Shown piece by piece: positions 1-49,900 of a DNA stretch of 64,000 bases. Origin of the DNA: Brachyhypopomus gauderio (Eukaryota > Chordata > Actinopteri > Gymnotiformes > Hypopomidae); contig NC_135223.1 in NCBI RefSeq assembly GCF_052324685.1, forward strand, positions 17,843,122-17,907,121. The letters run 5' to 3'. Within the stretch, counting starts at the first letter, position 1, and every line of letters starts with the position of its first letter. The notes below the pieces were generated by a model. That model did not search any database and was not told where the DNA came from. It saw only the letters and a program-made list of their open reading frames with translations. The translations under genes were made by a program, and so were the position numbers.

Positions 1-352
1 TGAATGCAGCAACCAACCACAAAGATTTCTAGCTGTTTTTTGTTGCCCTTTAACTTTGTCCAAACGGACTGAGATTTAGCTGCAGTGTTTTGGCACTTAC
101 AGCCGGGATCCAGATTTCCTCAAAGATGTTAATCGTTCCATAGTCAAAATGGCTTGGCCCAGATCGGACAGGCCTGGAAGCATTCCTGCAAAGACCATCA
201 ACATCTCTCCACATTAGGCTGTTGGGCCATACAGAAAATCGACAACATCTAAACAAACCATTCCTCTTCGAACTAAACACACATTTATTTGCTTAATGAG
301 TGCCGAAGCTGAAATCATTACCCTACATTGCTCTTTCCCCTCACCCCTGTAG
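1..352. other. hecw1: hecw1 intron (3' part)
   Basis: Intron sequence before the first visible exon. Nothing else is recognised in it. Confidence 0.6.
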
Positions 353-15647
<15,295 letters not shown>

Positions 15648-17875
15648 AAAAAATACATCTGGGACACTAAACAGACTATTTTCTAAATATACCGTAATTT
15701 TCAGTTACACTATCCTCAAGATACTATTGTTTTATAACTGAATAAATCTGGGGAATTATGTGATATTATGTAAAATGTTCGAGATGACTTGCATGGAATA
15801 ATTAGCAGATCTATTGTACATATTGTACTACAATGAGTTTGAGGGAGGGGGAACGCTAAATTGTGTAGTAAAACCTGCGTCCAGCCTACCGTGTCCAGCT
15901 GAGGGACTGAATTTACCTGCTACTGTTCCATTTTCTGTGCCATGTTACTAATGAGGCTTCATTACGTTCCTTTGCTCATGTCCTCTGATCATGCATGACT
16001 GACATAACCCACATGACAGTTTGTCAATGACCTGCAAGGACCTCTTGAAAAAAGCAAATTACATTCACTACTTATGTTTTGTTCTGCTAAGTGTCTGTGA
16101 ACATAATTTTTTATAGTTTGCAATTGTCATAATTATATTAGATTTTTCAAACCACCACCTATGGCAGTTTGAGATTGGAGACCAAATGTGAAGTGAGTTG
16201 TCAGCCTACAGTTCATGTATTCTGTTCACTTGGAAATAGTAGACATCTAATCAGAGTGATCTTATGGATACCTTGAGGAACTCATCCTGGCAAGACACTA
16301 TTAAAGGTTTCCTTAACTAAACAATATCCAAACAATGGTCTTGGTTAAGTGCAAAAAGAAATGTTATTATGCATGTCTTTCCCTGGCTGCTGGCTCAGGT
16401 TTTTGTCCCAGAACTGATTTGGATGCATTCAGAAATCTTGTTGAGCTGGTTAAAGTAAGTGAATTTACAGCTTATCAGGTCAAATACGAATGTGTAAGGG
16501 CTCTGTAGTTGAGTGCTTTATTCCCAACTCCAAGATAACACTGTAGATGCTCCCACAGAAGCTGTTTGAGTTCTTCATTGAGAAGTTAGAGAAGATGAAG
16601 CTGCACAGTAAAAGGCCTGATGCCTTTGATTTATCTCCTCATTTCTATGCACATTCAGATAATGACCAATCTGCCTCTAGATAGATAGATAGATAGATAC
16701 ATACATACATACATACATACATAAACAAAAAATAGATAAACAAATAATGAATAAAAAGCTTCTTTTTCTTTAAATCTCAGTACATTTATTTACAAAGTCC
16801 CTGCTGGAGTCCACCACATGGTTTAAAATGACCCAATGAAGAAACATACTGACATTATTCATTCTAAATATACAACCAAAAAGAAAAGGTATATTCCATA
16901 ATCTTTATAAGACTATAGGGAACCTTTTTAAATCTTAAGATTAACATGCCTTTATCTTTCCAATGAAAACACATTCATCATAATGTGGAACACTGTAATG
17001 TCCAAGACTTTCCATATTACTAAGCCCTGTACTAAACCCTAATTTTTAGAACTATGGAATTATTATAATTGGCAATTGGTCAACTCCCTTATTTATATTC
17101 TAATAATTTATTCTTAGTGAAAATATTAATCCAGTTATGTCTGTCACATTTAACATGGTTTCATTGGACACCCACTGGGTGACAGCAGCTGGGTTATTAT
17201 TTTAAAGGGACCATTAATAGTGAATGTAGAACAGTTAACAATGTTACACTCATTCCTGTTATGGTATTTTAAAAAGTTAGTCACATTTTTTTCCCCAAAC
17301 TATTCACATAACATGGAAAAACGTCTTGCTTTCACCACCGTTTCTCTTTGTACTCTCATTTTTTAAAACTATTAGTGTGATTGTTTTATGTTCTGAATTG
17401 TCCAGAATTGGGATACATACCAGCTGTCATGTTAACATGACACTGTGGAAGTTATTGTGTAAAATTTATTTTGTAACATCCTATCCAACTGTGTATTCTA
17501 ATGTGAATATCTTGTAAAGAAAAAAAAATTGTGTGGAAAGCTAAGCTGAATCACAAGAGGAACCGAGTTAAAAAGATAACACAATACACCATCCAACATC
17601 ATTGAGGCTTAATTTATATTGTATTACATTTTATTACAGTTGGAGTTTCAGGTTTTATACAGCTTTTCATCAATATATTGGTTATGGATTATATGCGTAC
17701 TGAAATAGTCATGTTAACACCCTCATGTAATTTCCAATCATGTTTGCTCTCTCTTCACTTCTTCCCTGTCCCAAGTTGAATGCTTTTGAGAGACTTTTTG
17801 TTTCTTTGATGTAACATCTAATTCGCTTATGCGTTTATGTACACCAAATGTCAATAAAGAATCATTTATAATGTA
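15648..17875 (+). other. hecw1: hecw1 3' UTR with two candidate poly(A) signals
   Basis: AT-rich sequence after the stop with no convincing ORF. AATAAA hexamers lie at 15741-15746 (near the stop) and 17853-17858 (distal). A distal site would give a 3' UTR of about 2.2 kb, so alternative polyadenylation is possible. Transcript extent is inferred, not shown. An AGAT/ACAT microsatellite lies inside at 16679-16722. Confidence 0.55.
16679..16722. repeat. (ATAG)n(ATAC)n microsatellite
   Basis: About five ATAG units then six ATAC units in the hecw1 3' UTR region. Confidence 0.92.
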
Positions 17876-18230
17876 TGTTTTACACCAGATCAAAATGTAT
17901 TGTAGCAGCAGGGTGAGTAGTAAAAAATATATCGTCGTTCCCTATCTGACCAGCAGGGGGTTTAATCGCAAGACGCGATAAAAAGTCGCTATTTGGGAGT
18001 GCCATTCAAAACACTTAAAATACTTAAAATCATATGTATCTATGGGTTTTACTTTCATTTTCGCATACATTTATAATATCCAAACGCACAATAAATTATT
18101 TATGTATTCATTGTGTTAAAGGTTAAACATTTAAAGACGTTTTAAATTATTTATATTTGAAATATTGGCACAGCGCCTGCAGGGAAACCCCCAATACAAA
18201 AAGCTCCGCCCTACTTGGACGATCGACTTG
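17876..18230. other. hecw1-stk17a spacer with CTCF-like site
   Basis: Short, mostly AT-rich spacer between the distal hecw1 poly(A) signal and the GC-richer stk17a 5' region. The only recognisable element is CCAGCAGGGGG at 17950-17960, which matches the CTCF core consensus (listed separately). No gene is seen. Confidence 0.5.
17950..17960 (+). promoter_or_regulatory. CTCF-core-like motif
   Basis: CCAGCAGGGGG matches the CTCF core consensus CCASYAGRKGG. It sits in the spacer between the hecw1 3' end and the stk17a promoter, a typical boundary position. Motif match only; occupancy is unknown. Confidence 0.4.
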
Positions 18231-18651
18231 TCAATCAAAGCTGTTACCACGGCGACCGAAATCAAAGCTAGCTTGCAAAGCTACTGAGGTTGTGGACGAA
18301 CCCATCAGTTTGTAACAGACTCTCAAGAGAAACTTTAAACAAAGATGGAAGTTTCAGTTTTGGCTTTTTCATGAAGTTTAATTATTTATTGCTCGTTACG
18401 TCGACCAACTCGAAGACTGTTGTTCTAGTAAAGCCTGGAATTGACCTATATTTTCCCGTATAGTGATTTAAGTGAATATTGGATTAGTTAGTTAGCTGGT
18501 CAGCTACTTTGCGAGGAACTGTTCGAGAAGCTTCCAGCCAGAACTAACGTTAAATCCTGTGGGCTGGCTGGCTAGTTAGCCAGCTGGTTAACTCGGTCAT
18601 TTACGTTAAAAGTAACTTTCCACCGTGCGCTGCGTCGTCCAAACCGCCGCT
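18231..18651 (+). promoter_or_regulatory. stk17a: stk17a promoter / 5' UTR region with two upstream ORFs
   Basis: GC- and CpG-richer than its surroundings, immediately before the stk17a start codon. If transcribed as 5' UTR it carries two short upstream ORFs: 18345-18374 (10 codons with stop) and 18371-18463 (31 codons with stop). The stop of the first overlaps the start of the second in ATGA, a termination-reinitiation arrangement. No TATA box was recognised. The transcription start is not determined. Confidence 0.45.
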
Positions 18652-41018
<22,367 letters not shown>

Positions 41019-42080
41019 ATCACGCATTGGCCACCCAGCCCCTAAGCTCCAACTAAGACCGCACTTCAAAGTTGTTGTTTGTTTGTTTTTGCTGTTGATT
41101 TGTCATATTTCTATGCACCTCGTTTTTTTAACCTTGAAAAGCAACTTGTGTTTTTTTTTTTATTATTATTGTTATTATTATTATTATGGGAGGTTTTATT
41201 TGTCCCAATATATTTGTGCTGCTTTACCTATTCGTGCTTATGTTACTAAAAACTAAGCCTTGCTGTGGTACATGTCATCTTTATTCCTTTTATTGTTATT
41301 GTTTGGGGTGCCATGCTTGAAATCTGTGACGATGTGGGCCATGAACTAAATCTAATTTTTCCTTCAATCCATTCTTCTGTTTCCTTGCTTCATTTGATTA
41401 CTCTTCCTTTAACATCTCTGTGACTGTCGTTTTTACAGGAGGATGTTAGGTAGGGCAGATGGAATAATATGTAAATGAAAGAAACTTTTAAGAGTAAACA
41501 TTATTTTAAAGCCATTGTGTGCATTTTGACCAAGACTGGGGTGTTCCAATTGGGACATTCCTGGGGTAATCTAGCCATAACATTTTTCCCTTTACACAAT
41601 GTATATTGATTTTTTTTTATGCCTGTTAGTTATGCCTGTAAATTGATTGGTCAGCATAAATAGTATATCTTTTGAATCACATGTTTGAATGTGACTGCCA
41701 AGATATTGTTAATAAAAGTTCCTTTCTGAGCTTTCTATGGACATTAATTGGGAATGCTGGCAAGGTAACTGCAGGAAGTCTGAGTGAGTGTAAGCTGAAG
41801 TCCATGCTGCAGTGAGTCTGGTGTTAACAGGACTAGGCACGCAGCTGTAAAGAGGAATAAATGATGAGTACCTCTAGTTTCTGCAAAATGCGGTGAGTAG
41901 TGTAGAGAATAGGTGCTCACTCCAGACTATTTACCATTGTTTCTACACCAGGACTTTCATGTTTCCTTCTGATAAAGTTACCTAAGCTGCACTATAAGGA
42001 AATGTGATGTACTAAGGGCACTGTAGACGTGTTTTCTTTTTCTTTTTTTTCTTTTTTTACTGTGCACGTGAATAAACCTT
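41019..42080 (+). other. stk17a: stk17a 3' UTR
   Basis: AT-rich sequence after the stop without coding potential. It contains a short ATT-rich run near 41160-41190 and AATAAA hexamers at 41711-41716 and 42071-42076. The distal one leaves only about 730 bp to the impa2 start codon. Transcript end is inferred. Confidence 0.5.
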
Positions 42081-42389
42081 ATAAATCTGCCAGAAAACAT
42101 CGTGGGTGTTTTATATTCAATCAGGTTCAATTTTACATTTCCGTTTGAAACGCAGATTGCTTTACATTTATAGTGAAACTAAATGAAGGGGCCACAGTGT
42201 CTTCTAGCGATTAAACTCCGCCATTACGTTGACTGGAGAAATACTGCCCCTGTGGATGTGCTATGCTCATACAAGTGGCTTGTAGTCGTTTTTGTAAATG
42301 TATTTAAATTCACTTATTTGTCATTTTGTAGTCACTGTACAAAGAAGGACAAACGTAGATAAATCCGTTATCATGCTAGTCACTGCAAA

Positions 42390-42806
42390 AGCTGCATAAA
42401 CGCTTCCACAGACGGGCGCTAACCTAAACTACTGAGACCCAACCAAGTCTTTCCTGTGTCGCACCTGATTCTCTACCAGCGTGTGTGTTTGTGAGCCCTT
42501 GTACAGTCGTCATATGTCGTGCTGTATGTCCGCCCCAGCGTTAATTATTCAGTCCCAAGCAAGTGTCGTCTACATGTTTTGTAGGCCGGGCTGCAGGTGT
42601 ACCGTAGAGGTGAGCTGTGGGGCGATAACCACCCTCCACCGGGGCTTCAGTATCGGAACTGTTCGCGGACGCACGGCTCGTCTTAAAGTTGTTCCGGAAA
42701 CGCTAACGTCAAAGGCGGCGAACAAATGAGCAGTTTTTAACGGGAATGCGTCGACTTCCCTCGTTTGAATGTTAAAGCGACTTCTTGTAAACCGCCTGCC
42801 TTCGTC
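42390..42806 (+). promoter_or_regulatory. impa2: impa2 promoter / 5' UTR region
   Basis: CpG-rich compared with its flanks, immediately before the impa2 ATG. It holds short upstream ATG ORFs (for example ATG at 42726-42728 followed by a stop after four codons). No TATA box was recognised. The transcription start is not determined. Confidence 0.4.
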
Positions 42807-42881
42807 ATGACCTCCACAGACAGCGACCGCTGGGGAGAGTGTATGGATGTGGCCGTCCAGATAGCACGCAAAGCGGGCAAG
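42807..42881 (+). CDS. impa2: impa2 exon 1
   Basis: 25 codons from ATG ([20 protein letters not shown]..). The donor is gtagta. The WxExxxxAVQxAxxAG pattern matches the first helix of the family, which fixes this start and frame. Confidence 0.9.
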
Positions 42882-44378
42882 GTAGTAGCATCGACACCCT
42901 GCCACCTCCACCGTGCACATCATGCTCCCTTACGGCCGTTACGGGGATGTTGTGGGCTGTTTCCTACTCCTTCCTCAGCTAACCGCTCGCTAACGCCCCA
43001 GTAACTCCGCTGAGACTACTAAGCTTTGTAGAAATGTGGTGTAATTGGATATATAGTTGCGTTTCGCGATGTCTGAATCCACATTGCATAGCCCGTTATG
43101 TAATATTATAATGAGCGCGTATTTAAAGCAGAGATGCTTCACTTGGAGGGCATGGTGGAAATGTGAAGGCTTTATGTTTTATAAAATTTGGCATTACAAT
43201 TCTAACATCGTTCTCGGAGATGTTTGTGATCCTAGTCTGAAAAATAAGTCGCTTCAGACGCAAATCCTATTGCAGTGAGTTGTTACACGAGATAAGGCTG
43301 TACAATTGACCTTTTCCTTCTTCCTGTTGATATAAATAACCCGTATACTTCCACTGATGCATCCAGAGTAAACAGTAACATCACGAGGATCAAAATGAAC
43401 TAAACAGAGCTAAAGGTCTAGAATTATTTAATATGAAGTGGGAATCTTGATAACTGTTTTGTAGTTTTGTTCTTTTTAGTTTTAGGGGTTTTTATCTTAG
43501 AATATTTCTATTAATGGCTTAGCCATTGGAACAGCAGCACTGCACAGGTCAAGGTTGAGATATTTCCTTGTTTTAATGACAACCTCTGATAAAGCCCCTG
43601 ATCGTTGAGCAAAGATGTGTTTTAGAGCAGAAAAAGCGTTAAACTATGTTTCAGAGCACCATGTCAGCAATCATCCACCGTGGGCCTGTTGAATGTTTGA
43701 TAAGGTTTGAACAAGGCCTCATAAATAGTAAGATGTTCTCCTCCAGATGGTCCAAGAGGCTGTTAAACAGGAGAAGCGCGTGAGAAGTAAGAGCACACCC
43801 ACAGACCTGGTGACGGAGGCTGACCATCAGGTGGAGGAACTCATCATCTCCACCCTCAGGGAGAGATTCCCCTCACACAGGTTTGGACATTACAAATATT
43901 TGAGCCTGCAAAATGCTGCTTTCCTTTTTGGTCTGAGAATAATCACCCTGGTAACAACAAATGCAAACATCTCAACAAACCATGAGATTGGGTCTCTTTG
44001 AAAGAAGCAGATGAACTGAGGCACATGTTAACCAATCGGCTTATGCATCCTGCTTTAGCTCTTAGAACAGTCAGTAATTGATATTTAAGTAGCCTATCAT
44101 CACACATGCCACAGATCCTTATTATTTAATTGTCCCCTCATATATGGCATGAGTTTGGAGTGACTACTGTGAAGGGCTCACAACATAGTAATTTATAGAC
44201 TTAAATGAATCAGGGTTTTTTCTTTGTTTGTTTTTTAGATTTTAACCATTGTCTTTCAGGTTTATTGGTGAGGAATCTTCCGCTGCAGGAGAGAAGTGTA
44301 TCCTAACAGATAACCCTACATGGATAATAGATCCTATAGATGGCACTTGTAACTTTGTCCATAGGTATGTACTTAGTT

Positions 44379-44463
<85 letters not shown>

Positions 44464-46952
44464 TTACCAGAGACATAGCTTAATTTAAAGAATATTTTAT
44501 TTTCAGTTTCCCCATGGTTGCAGTAAGCATTGGCTTTGCAGTGAATAAAGAGGTAGGGCAATTACAAAACCCCTATAACTTTTAAGCGTTGACAGTGGAT
44601 ATTAACTGCTATTTGCAGCCACTGCTAGTATGTTTTTACCAACTTCCCTAATCATTATGATTACACTGTAGTATGTCTGTATGTTACTTTATGATTTATA
44701 ATATCTAAAGTGAATTTATCATGTGCATTTTCCCTATCTTCAGCTTGAGCTTGGAGTCATATACCACTGTTTTGATGAAACATTATACACTGGCAGGAAA
44801 GGCCACGGGGCATTTTGCAATGGTGTACGACTGCACGTTTCAAAGGAGAAGGGTGGGGACCTGTTTTGGCTTTTTAGCCATTTACCACACATTCTTAGTA
44901 AACTGTTTACAATAGTGTAATTCTTCTCAATGATATGCAGGTCTCTTGTCCTTGTGTTAGATGTGTCCAAAGCCCTGATTCTGACTGAAATCGGAGCTAA
45001 GAGAGACCCTCACACACTGGATATTTTCTTAGGGAATTTAAAGAAACTTCTGAGTGCGCCTTCCCATGGGTGAGATGCATTTGTTTCTTCATAATGCAGT
45101 TTGGTATAAAGTGCATAAGTATTCGGACGCCTTCTCTGTTAGGCGTGCCAGACACGAGGCTTCTCTGCCCCAACACTCTGGAAAGTGACGACCACGCTTA
45201 CATGGTAGAGTGGATGCAACAATTCTAGGGGGATCCAAGCCTGTTTTGTAGTTTCAGACAGGGCATCAAATAAGCGCTTTCTGGATGTTTTCTGGATCTT
45301 CCTCTGTGGATCCTCCTCTGTGCACAGGGTGCGGATCATAGGAAGCTCGACTCTAGCGCTGTGTCTGCTGGCCAGCGGTGCTGCCGAGGGTTACTACCAG
45401 TACGGCCTGCACTGCTGGGACATCGCTGCTGCTGCTGTCCTCATCAGAGAGGCCGGCGGATGCGTGATGGACACCACAGGTGAGGGCTCCTTTCACTTCT
45501 CCTGCACACCAAGGGATTAAGGGGAACCTTTCACTCTTAACATTTCTCATCATGCTTAACTCAAGCTGGGCCCTTATGACAGTTCAAGATATAATCATAA
45601 CCTCAAATGTTTTCCAGCATTGTCTATTGTGGATATAGGAATGTCCCAAATGTAACACATCATCAAGTTAATAGTCAACTTCATTTGTAAGGATGTTGAA
45701 ATTAGTTCATATTACATGATACCTATTTGGTCAGCATTGTTACAGTGCTAGTACATTGCTAATTTACTCATAATCTAATTCTTAATGCCCCGAATTGTCC
45801 AATTTAATAACCCCTTTCTAAATGTTTCACATAGTGTCAGGAGTGTAAGTGGATGTGAATCAGTTTATAATAATGGGCAAGAGTGACCGAGCTGGGCTAC
45901 ACATTGCACATGTTAGATTGCCTACCAAAGCACTTATTGCTATTGTTTAGCTGAGGTGTTGAAATAACACCACTAAGCTGCCATTGCCTGTTAAGGTAAC
46001 CTAAAAATCTGTGATTGGCTGTGCATGCTGAATTTTTTGCCAAACCAATACATTTTATTTAGTGTTTGGATTAATTGTTTCTTTTATTTTGTCTATTATG
46101 AAACCATTTGCAGTTTCAATACATGTCCAAGACATTCGATTTTGTGTGTATTTTGAGGAGTTCAGCTATAAAGGCCATGATGCCCTCAGATGTTTTGTGA
46201 CATACACCAGGGCCTATGTTATTTTCCCCTTTACCAGTGTTTTTATGAATACTTGAGGTTTTTGGAGAGGGAGAGATGGAGAGAGAGAGAGTGAGAGAGA
46301 GTGTACATGCTCGCGTGTGTGTGGTGTTTAGTGGAAGGTGGGCAGCAAACTTGTGACACTGCAGGCCAGTTTGTGTGAGGGTACACAAAGAGCCTCTGTT
46401 GGAGAGGGCAGTAAGGTCAGGATCATGTGGTCAGTGAATCACTTCCTCTCACTCTGGTGCTGCCCCAAAAAGATGAAGAAACATTTAGGGGAGAGTGAGA
46501 GACATGGAGGTAGAGGTTGCTAAAAGGAGCAAACACTCGAGTTCTATGCAAAGATGACATACAAATGTGTTGGGCTGCTGTGACAATTGCACGTGTGTTT
46601 GGCTTGATCCGCTTGAACTTTGTGTTGACTAAATCACCCCTCTAAACCAGAGAGGTGCTGCCTGCCCCAGGACTAACCTAGTAGGCATGTGAATGTGCCG
46701 CTGCTTAAAAGAACAACCGTAGCACTTTCTATTCAGATAGAACTGTGAAAGACTGTTCCATTGCTGAGGGATGGCAGTACCATGACCTGTGTGTGTGGGG
46801 GTGTGTTTGTGTGTAAACGTACTTTTGTCCCAGGGGGTCCCCTTGATCTCATGTCCCGTCGAGTGGTAGCTGCTGGCTCACAAGAGATAGCGGATTACAT
46901 CGTCCAACAACTCCAGCCAATTAGCTATGGGCGTGATGACCATGACCCCTGA
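42807..46952 (+). CDS. impa2: inositol monophosphatase 2, complete
   Basis: Mg2+-dependent, lithium-sensitive phosphatase that hydrolyses inositol monophosphates to free inositol, closing the phosphatidylinositol cycle in the cytosol. Exons: 42807-42881, 43747-43880, 44260-44364, 44507-44552, 44744-44852, 44961-45069, 45328-45479, 46834-46952; 282 residues against 288 in human IMPA2. Seen: TDLVTEADH; metal-binding GEES; motif [15 protein letters not shown] with two Asp ligands; FCNG loop; [10 protein letters not shown]; and motif [17 protein letters not shown] with the third metal-binding Asp. The C terminus is [12 protein letters not shown], close to human IMPA2 (INYGRDDEK), which favours IMPA2 over IMPA1. 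All catalytic motifs are intact. Confidence 0.96.
43747..43880 (+). CDS. impa2: impa2 exon 2
   Basis: Encodes [20 protein letters not shown] and LRERFPSHR, including the conserved TDLVT. The acceptor is tccag and the donor gtttgg. Confidence 0.96.
44260..44364 (+). CDS. impa2: impa2 exon 3: metal-binding motif A
   Basis: Encodes [13 protein letters not shown] and [14 protein letters not shown], with the metal-ligand Glu and Asp residues. The acceptor is ttcag and the donor gtatgt. A (TA)40 tract begins 16 bases into the next intron. Confidence 0.96.
44381..44460. repeat. (TA)40 microsatellite
   Basis: An uninterrupted self-complementary TA run in impa2 intron 3. It starts 16 bases after the donor and ends 46 bases before exon 4. 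Confidence 0.95.
44507..44552 (+). CDS. impa2: impa2 exon 4
   Basis: A 46-bp exon encoding [15 protein letters not shown]. The acceptor is ttcag and the donor gtaggg. It is placed by phase and homology. Confidence 0.95.
44744..44852 (+). CDS. impa2: impa2 exon 5
   Basis: Encodes [20 protein letters not shown] and [15 protein letters not shown]. The acceptor is ttcag and the donor gtgggg. It is followed by a 108-bp intron. Confidence 0.95.
44961..45069 (+). CDS. impa2: impa2 exon 6
   Basis: Encodes [16 protein letters not shown] through LLSAPSHG. The acceptor is gttag at 44956-44960. An alternative upstream gcag at 44937-44940 would bring in a stop codon after six residues and is not used. 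Confidence 0.93.
45328..45479 (+). CDS. impa2: impa2 exon 7: metal-binding motif B
   Basis: Encodes [20 protein letters not shown], then [20 protein letters not shown] with the metal-ligand Asp. The acceptor is cacag and the donor gtgagg. Confidence 0.96.
46834..46952 (+). CDS. impa2: impa2 exon 8 and stop
   Basis: Encodes [20 protein letters not shown] through SYGRDDHDP and a TGA stop. The acceptor is cccag. A poly(A) signal AATAAA lies at 47033-47038, giving a 3' UTR of only about 100 bp. Confidence 0.96.
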
Positions 46953-49900
46953 CCAAGTGACCTGTCAGGAACCCTCCAACAGCAAATCTCAGCCTTTTTA
47001 CCTCAGTTCTATGATTCTGCCACTTCCTTTACAATAAAGTTTATGAAATGCCCATAAAGTTTTTTTTTCTTCTTAACATACCAATGGAGATGGCTTAGAA
47101 TGATGCTTTATATTACAATGTTATTTTTTTCCCTGAGTAAATATATAAACAAATGAAATGTACTACTGTGTTATACATCCACACAGGAGAATTGCTGATC
47201 ATTGGTAAATATTTTTCCAGCCAGGTGCTGTTATGCAGTATCAATAGCCATTGTATTTCAGGAATTAAACAAGTTCTTTGTAATTTAAGGCTTCACCATA
47301 TGCAAACTTAACAACAACAAAAATGTAAAGAGACTGGTCAGAACAATAGCACAAATTAGGTGATTGTGAAAGTAAACAATAATGAACATTTATTAAATGT
47401 ATTTGTTTATGAACACTTGTACGAGTGTCCTTGGTAAATCGTTAAGTGTTGTGCACTGCCATTTATTAGTATAGTACAGTCAGGAGAGTTTAAGGAACTC
47501 TATAGTGAATTCCAGTATGATCTGGACATGTCATTTCACCATCATGGGGAGTATTGTGTGGAAGGGAGACGCAGGCTAGACATAGTTCCCCAAAGGCCAA
47601 GCTTACCTCTCACCTAAAGACCTCTCACCTGGTTGTTGAGAAGCATCTGGTGGAATCCCACTGCACCCAATGTGGAACTCATGATGGTTGGGATTAATCC
47701 TAAATTTGATTCAGTTTACTCTGTAGGAATTCATACCAAACTTGCAGTTTTCCTGTACTATGTGTACTATGTCCATATCTTAATGGCTGTACAGTGTAAA
47801 TGTGTAGGTCTTATTAATACACTTTGTGGGAGTTATGTGGGTAAATTATCTAGACTAAAGCATCAGAAGACAGTTTTAGGCCTAATTTTACTTGGATTAT
47901 TTTATTAATCTGGATTAAATCTAGGTCTAGGCCATACTTCCCAAAGGTTGCTTTTAAAAAGAGTTGTTCAACCAAAAAATAAATGTGTATGTGAAAAAGC
48001 ACTTGTTACATCATTATGCAAAGTTTGATCTTGTATATTAGTACATTTGCCTTTGACTCCATAAAGGATGTCTAGTTTTCCATGAACTCATTTCTCATCA
48101 CCAAGAAACCTGTTTGTAGTCTATTCTGTTGCATACTTTACTCATTTGGGTCATAAGGTGAAAATTGTATTTCAGAAAACAACCAACAAAGTCTACCTGT
48201 TGTTTTAATATTCACATTTCTTTCTATGATTTTCTTATGACTACTATTGTAAGCAACAATTGCTACAATTAAAGGAATGACATTTCTCCTCACCATGCTG
48301 GACTTCAGTGTGTTGGATCACTATTCGTCACTAATCTCTTCATACTGAATTGCAAAGATTTTTTTTGTTGTTATTTTGGCTTTGTATTATTATTTTTATA
48401 AGCAACTCTATAAATGTAATCAAATCAGTCATTATCTGACTAGCATCCACCATGTTTCCATGGAGTTGAGTAATGAATAAACTTTGAAGGATTTTTGTCG
48501 TTTTGTTTACTTAGTGCTGCACTAGTGCACATTCTGAATATGTCCAACTGCTAAGGTCAAAAGGTGAACTAAATTAAACCCACATGCAGCCAGATGAAAT
48601 GTATCCAGCCCTGCCTTGGTTTGCTATCCATGATCTAGTTACACTTATTAAGCCTATCCCTAACCTAACACTCCCTGTGTGGCTCCCTAAGTTTATTAGC
48701 ATTTTGGAGAAACACATGTTTGACAAGGGAAGTAGATTTCCAGTAGCAAAGCTGCACCCTTGAAGAGGCATACGGTAGAACTTCTGATCTGCTGCTCTGT
48801 ACTTTAGTTCCAACACACTTAACTCTGATATTTGTAATATATTGAAAACTGATTCAGTAGTATGCTAATTTGGGATATGTACTGAAGTGCAGGTTGGTAG
48901 AATTCCAGATTCCAGTAGCTTTTACATATGGTTGATTAGATTTTTTGAGCAAGTTATCTTCTGAATATTAACCATGTTTTAAATTCAAAACGATAAGTAA
49001 TACAGTTTTTTTTTCATTGTTAGCTACTTAAATTCAGTGTTAAATGACTAAAAGTAGCTACCAAAGTTACAAAATGTTTGCCCCCAATCTTATACTAAAG
49101 AATGAGCATGGCCTGTCTTCCTGTTGTCGGGTGGGTGAAAATGTGAAGGTCACTGTGTAGTTCCTTCTGGACATGTAAGTAAAACACGAAGCAGGATGGG
49201 ATCATACACGACATAGTTTCAAAAGCCATCCACTTCATTAAAAGTATGTGTGTCCCAAACATCTTTAACATCTTTTTTTTCTTTTTTTTAAATAATGGGC
49301 CATGCACTCATCTTAACATTATTTGGTGGAATTGGTTCTATAGTGTAAAAGTTAATGTAACTAGTAAAGATGTGGGTTTATTTCAGACTATGGCTTACTG
49401 AATTAGTTATCTTGGAACATTCAATTCCAGTCCAACATGATAGGTTTAGAAAAAGCTGTCTTTACAAGTATCTCATGAATACTGAAATGAATGTGTACTG
49501 TTCGATACAAAGCAGATTTAGACGTAAAAAAACAATCTACAATTTTAAGCTCAGTTTTCTACCAGTAGATGGAGCTACCGCCATTAGGTTGCCCAATACA
49601 GTCGGCTCACTGATATATTCCGGAAAAAACTCTCTCTCTCACATTTTATTACCCAAGAAAGTATAGAAAGTAAGTTGCAACAAAATGAGTCGGATATAAA
49701 AAAAAACACCAAAAATATAAAGAAACACCCATAGTACTATGCATCCACTTTAGCTAATTCAATTTGTACAGATAGATGAGACCATTCGTCATCACTTTGA
49801 CGATTCTGTTTTTTTATTTTATTATTATTTATTGTTTTATTTATTCAACAGAAACTAGTCAAATTGTGCAGCTCGAGGTTTTAGCCTGCACTCCAACTGC

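Larger units (their letters stand above)
42882..46833. other. impa2: impa2 introns
   Basis: Intron 1 (42882-43746) and intron 2 (43881-44259) show nothing notable. Intron 3 has the (TA)40 tract. Intron 6 (45070-45327) has a short phrase like a Tc1-type transposon end. Intron 7 (45480-46833) is AT-rich with a GA run near 46265-46300. Confidence 0.65.

Noticed and set aside
18243..18256. RFX X-box-like GTTACC..GGCGAC before stk17a
   Set aside because: One half-site mismatch and no supporting context; too common by chance.
18625..18651. In-frame GTG as an upstream start for stk17a
   Set aside because: The ATG at 18652 gives the family-typical MIP start; a non-ATG start is unnecessary.
44937..44960. 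Upstream gcag acceptor for impa2 exon 6
   Set aside because: It would add a TAG stop within six codons; the gttag at 44956-44960 keeps frame and homology.
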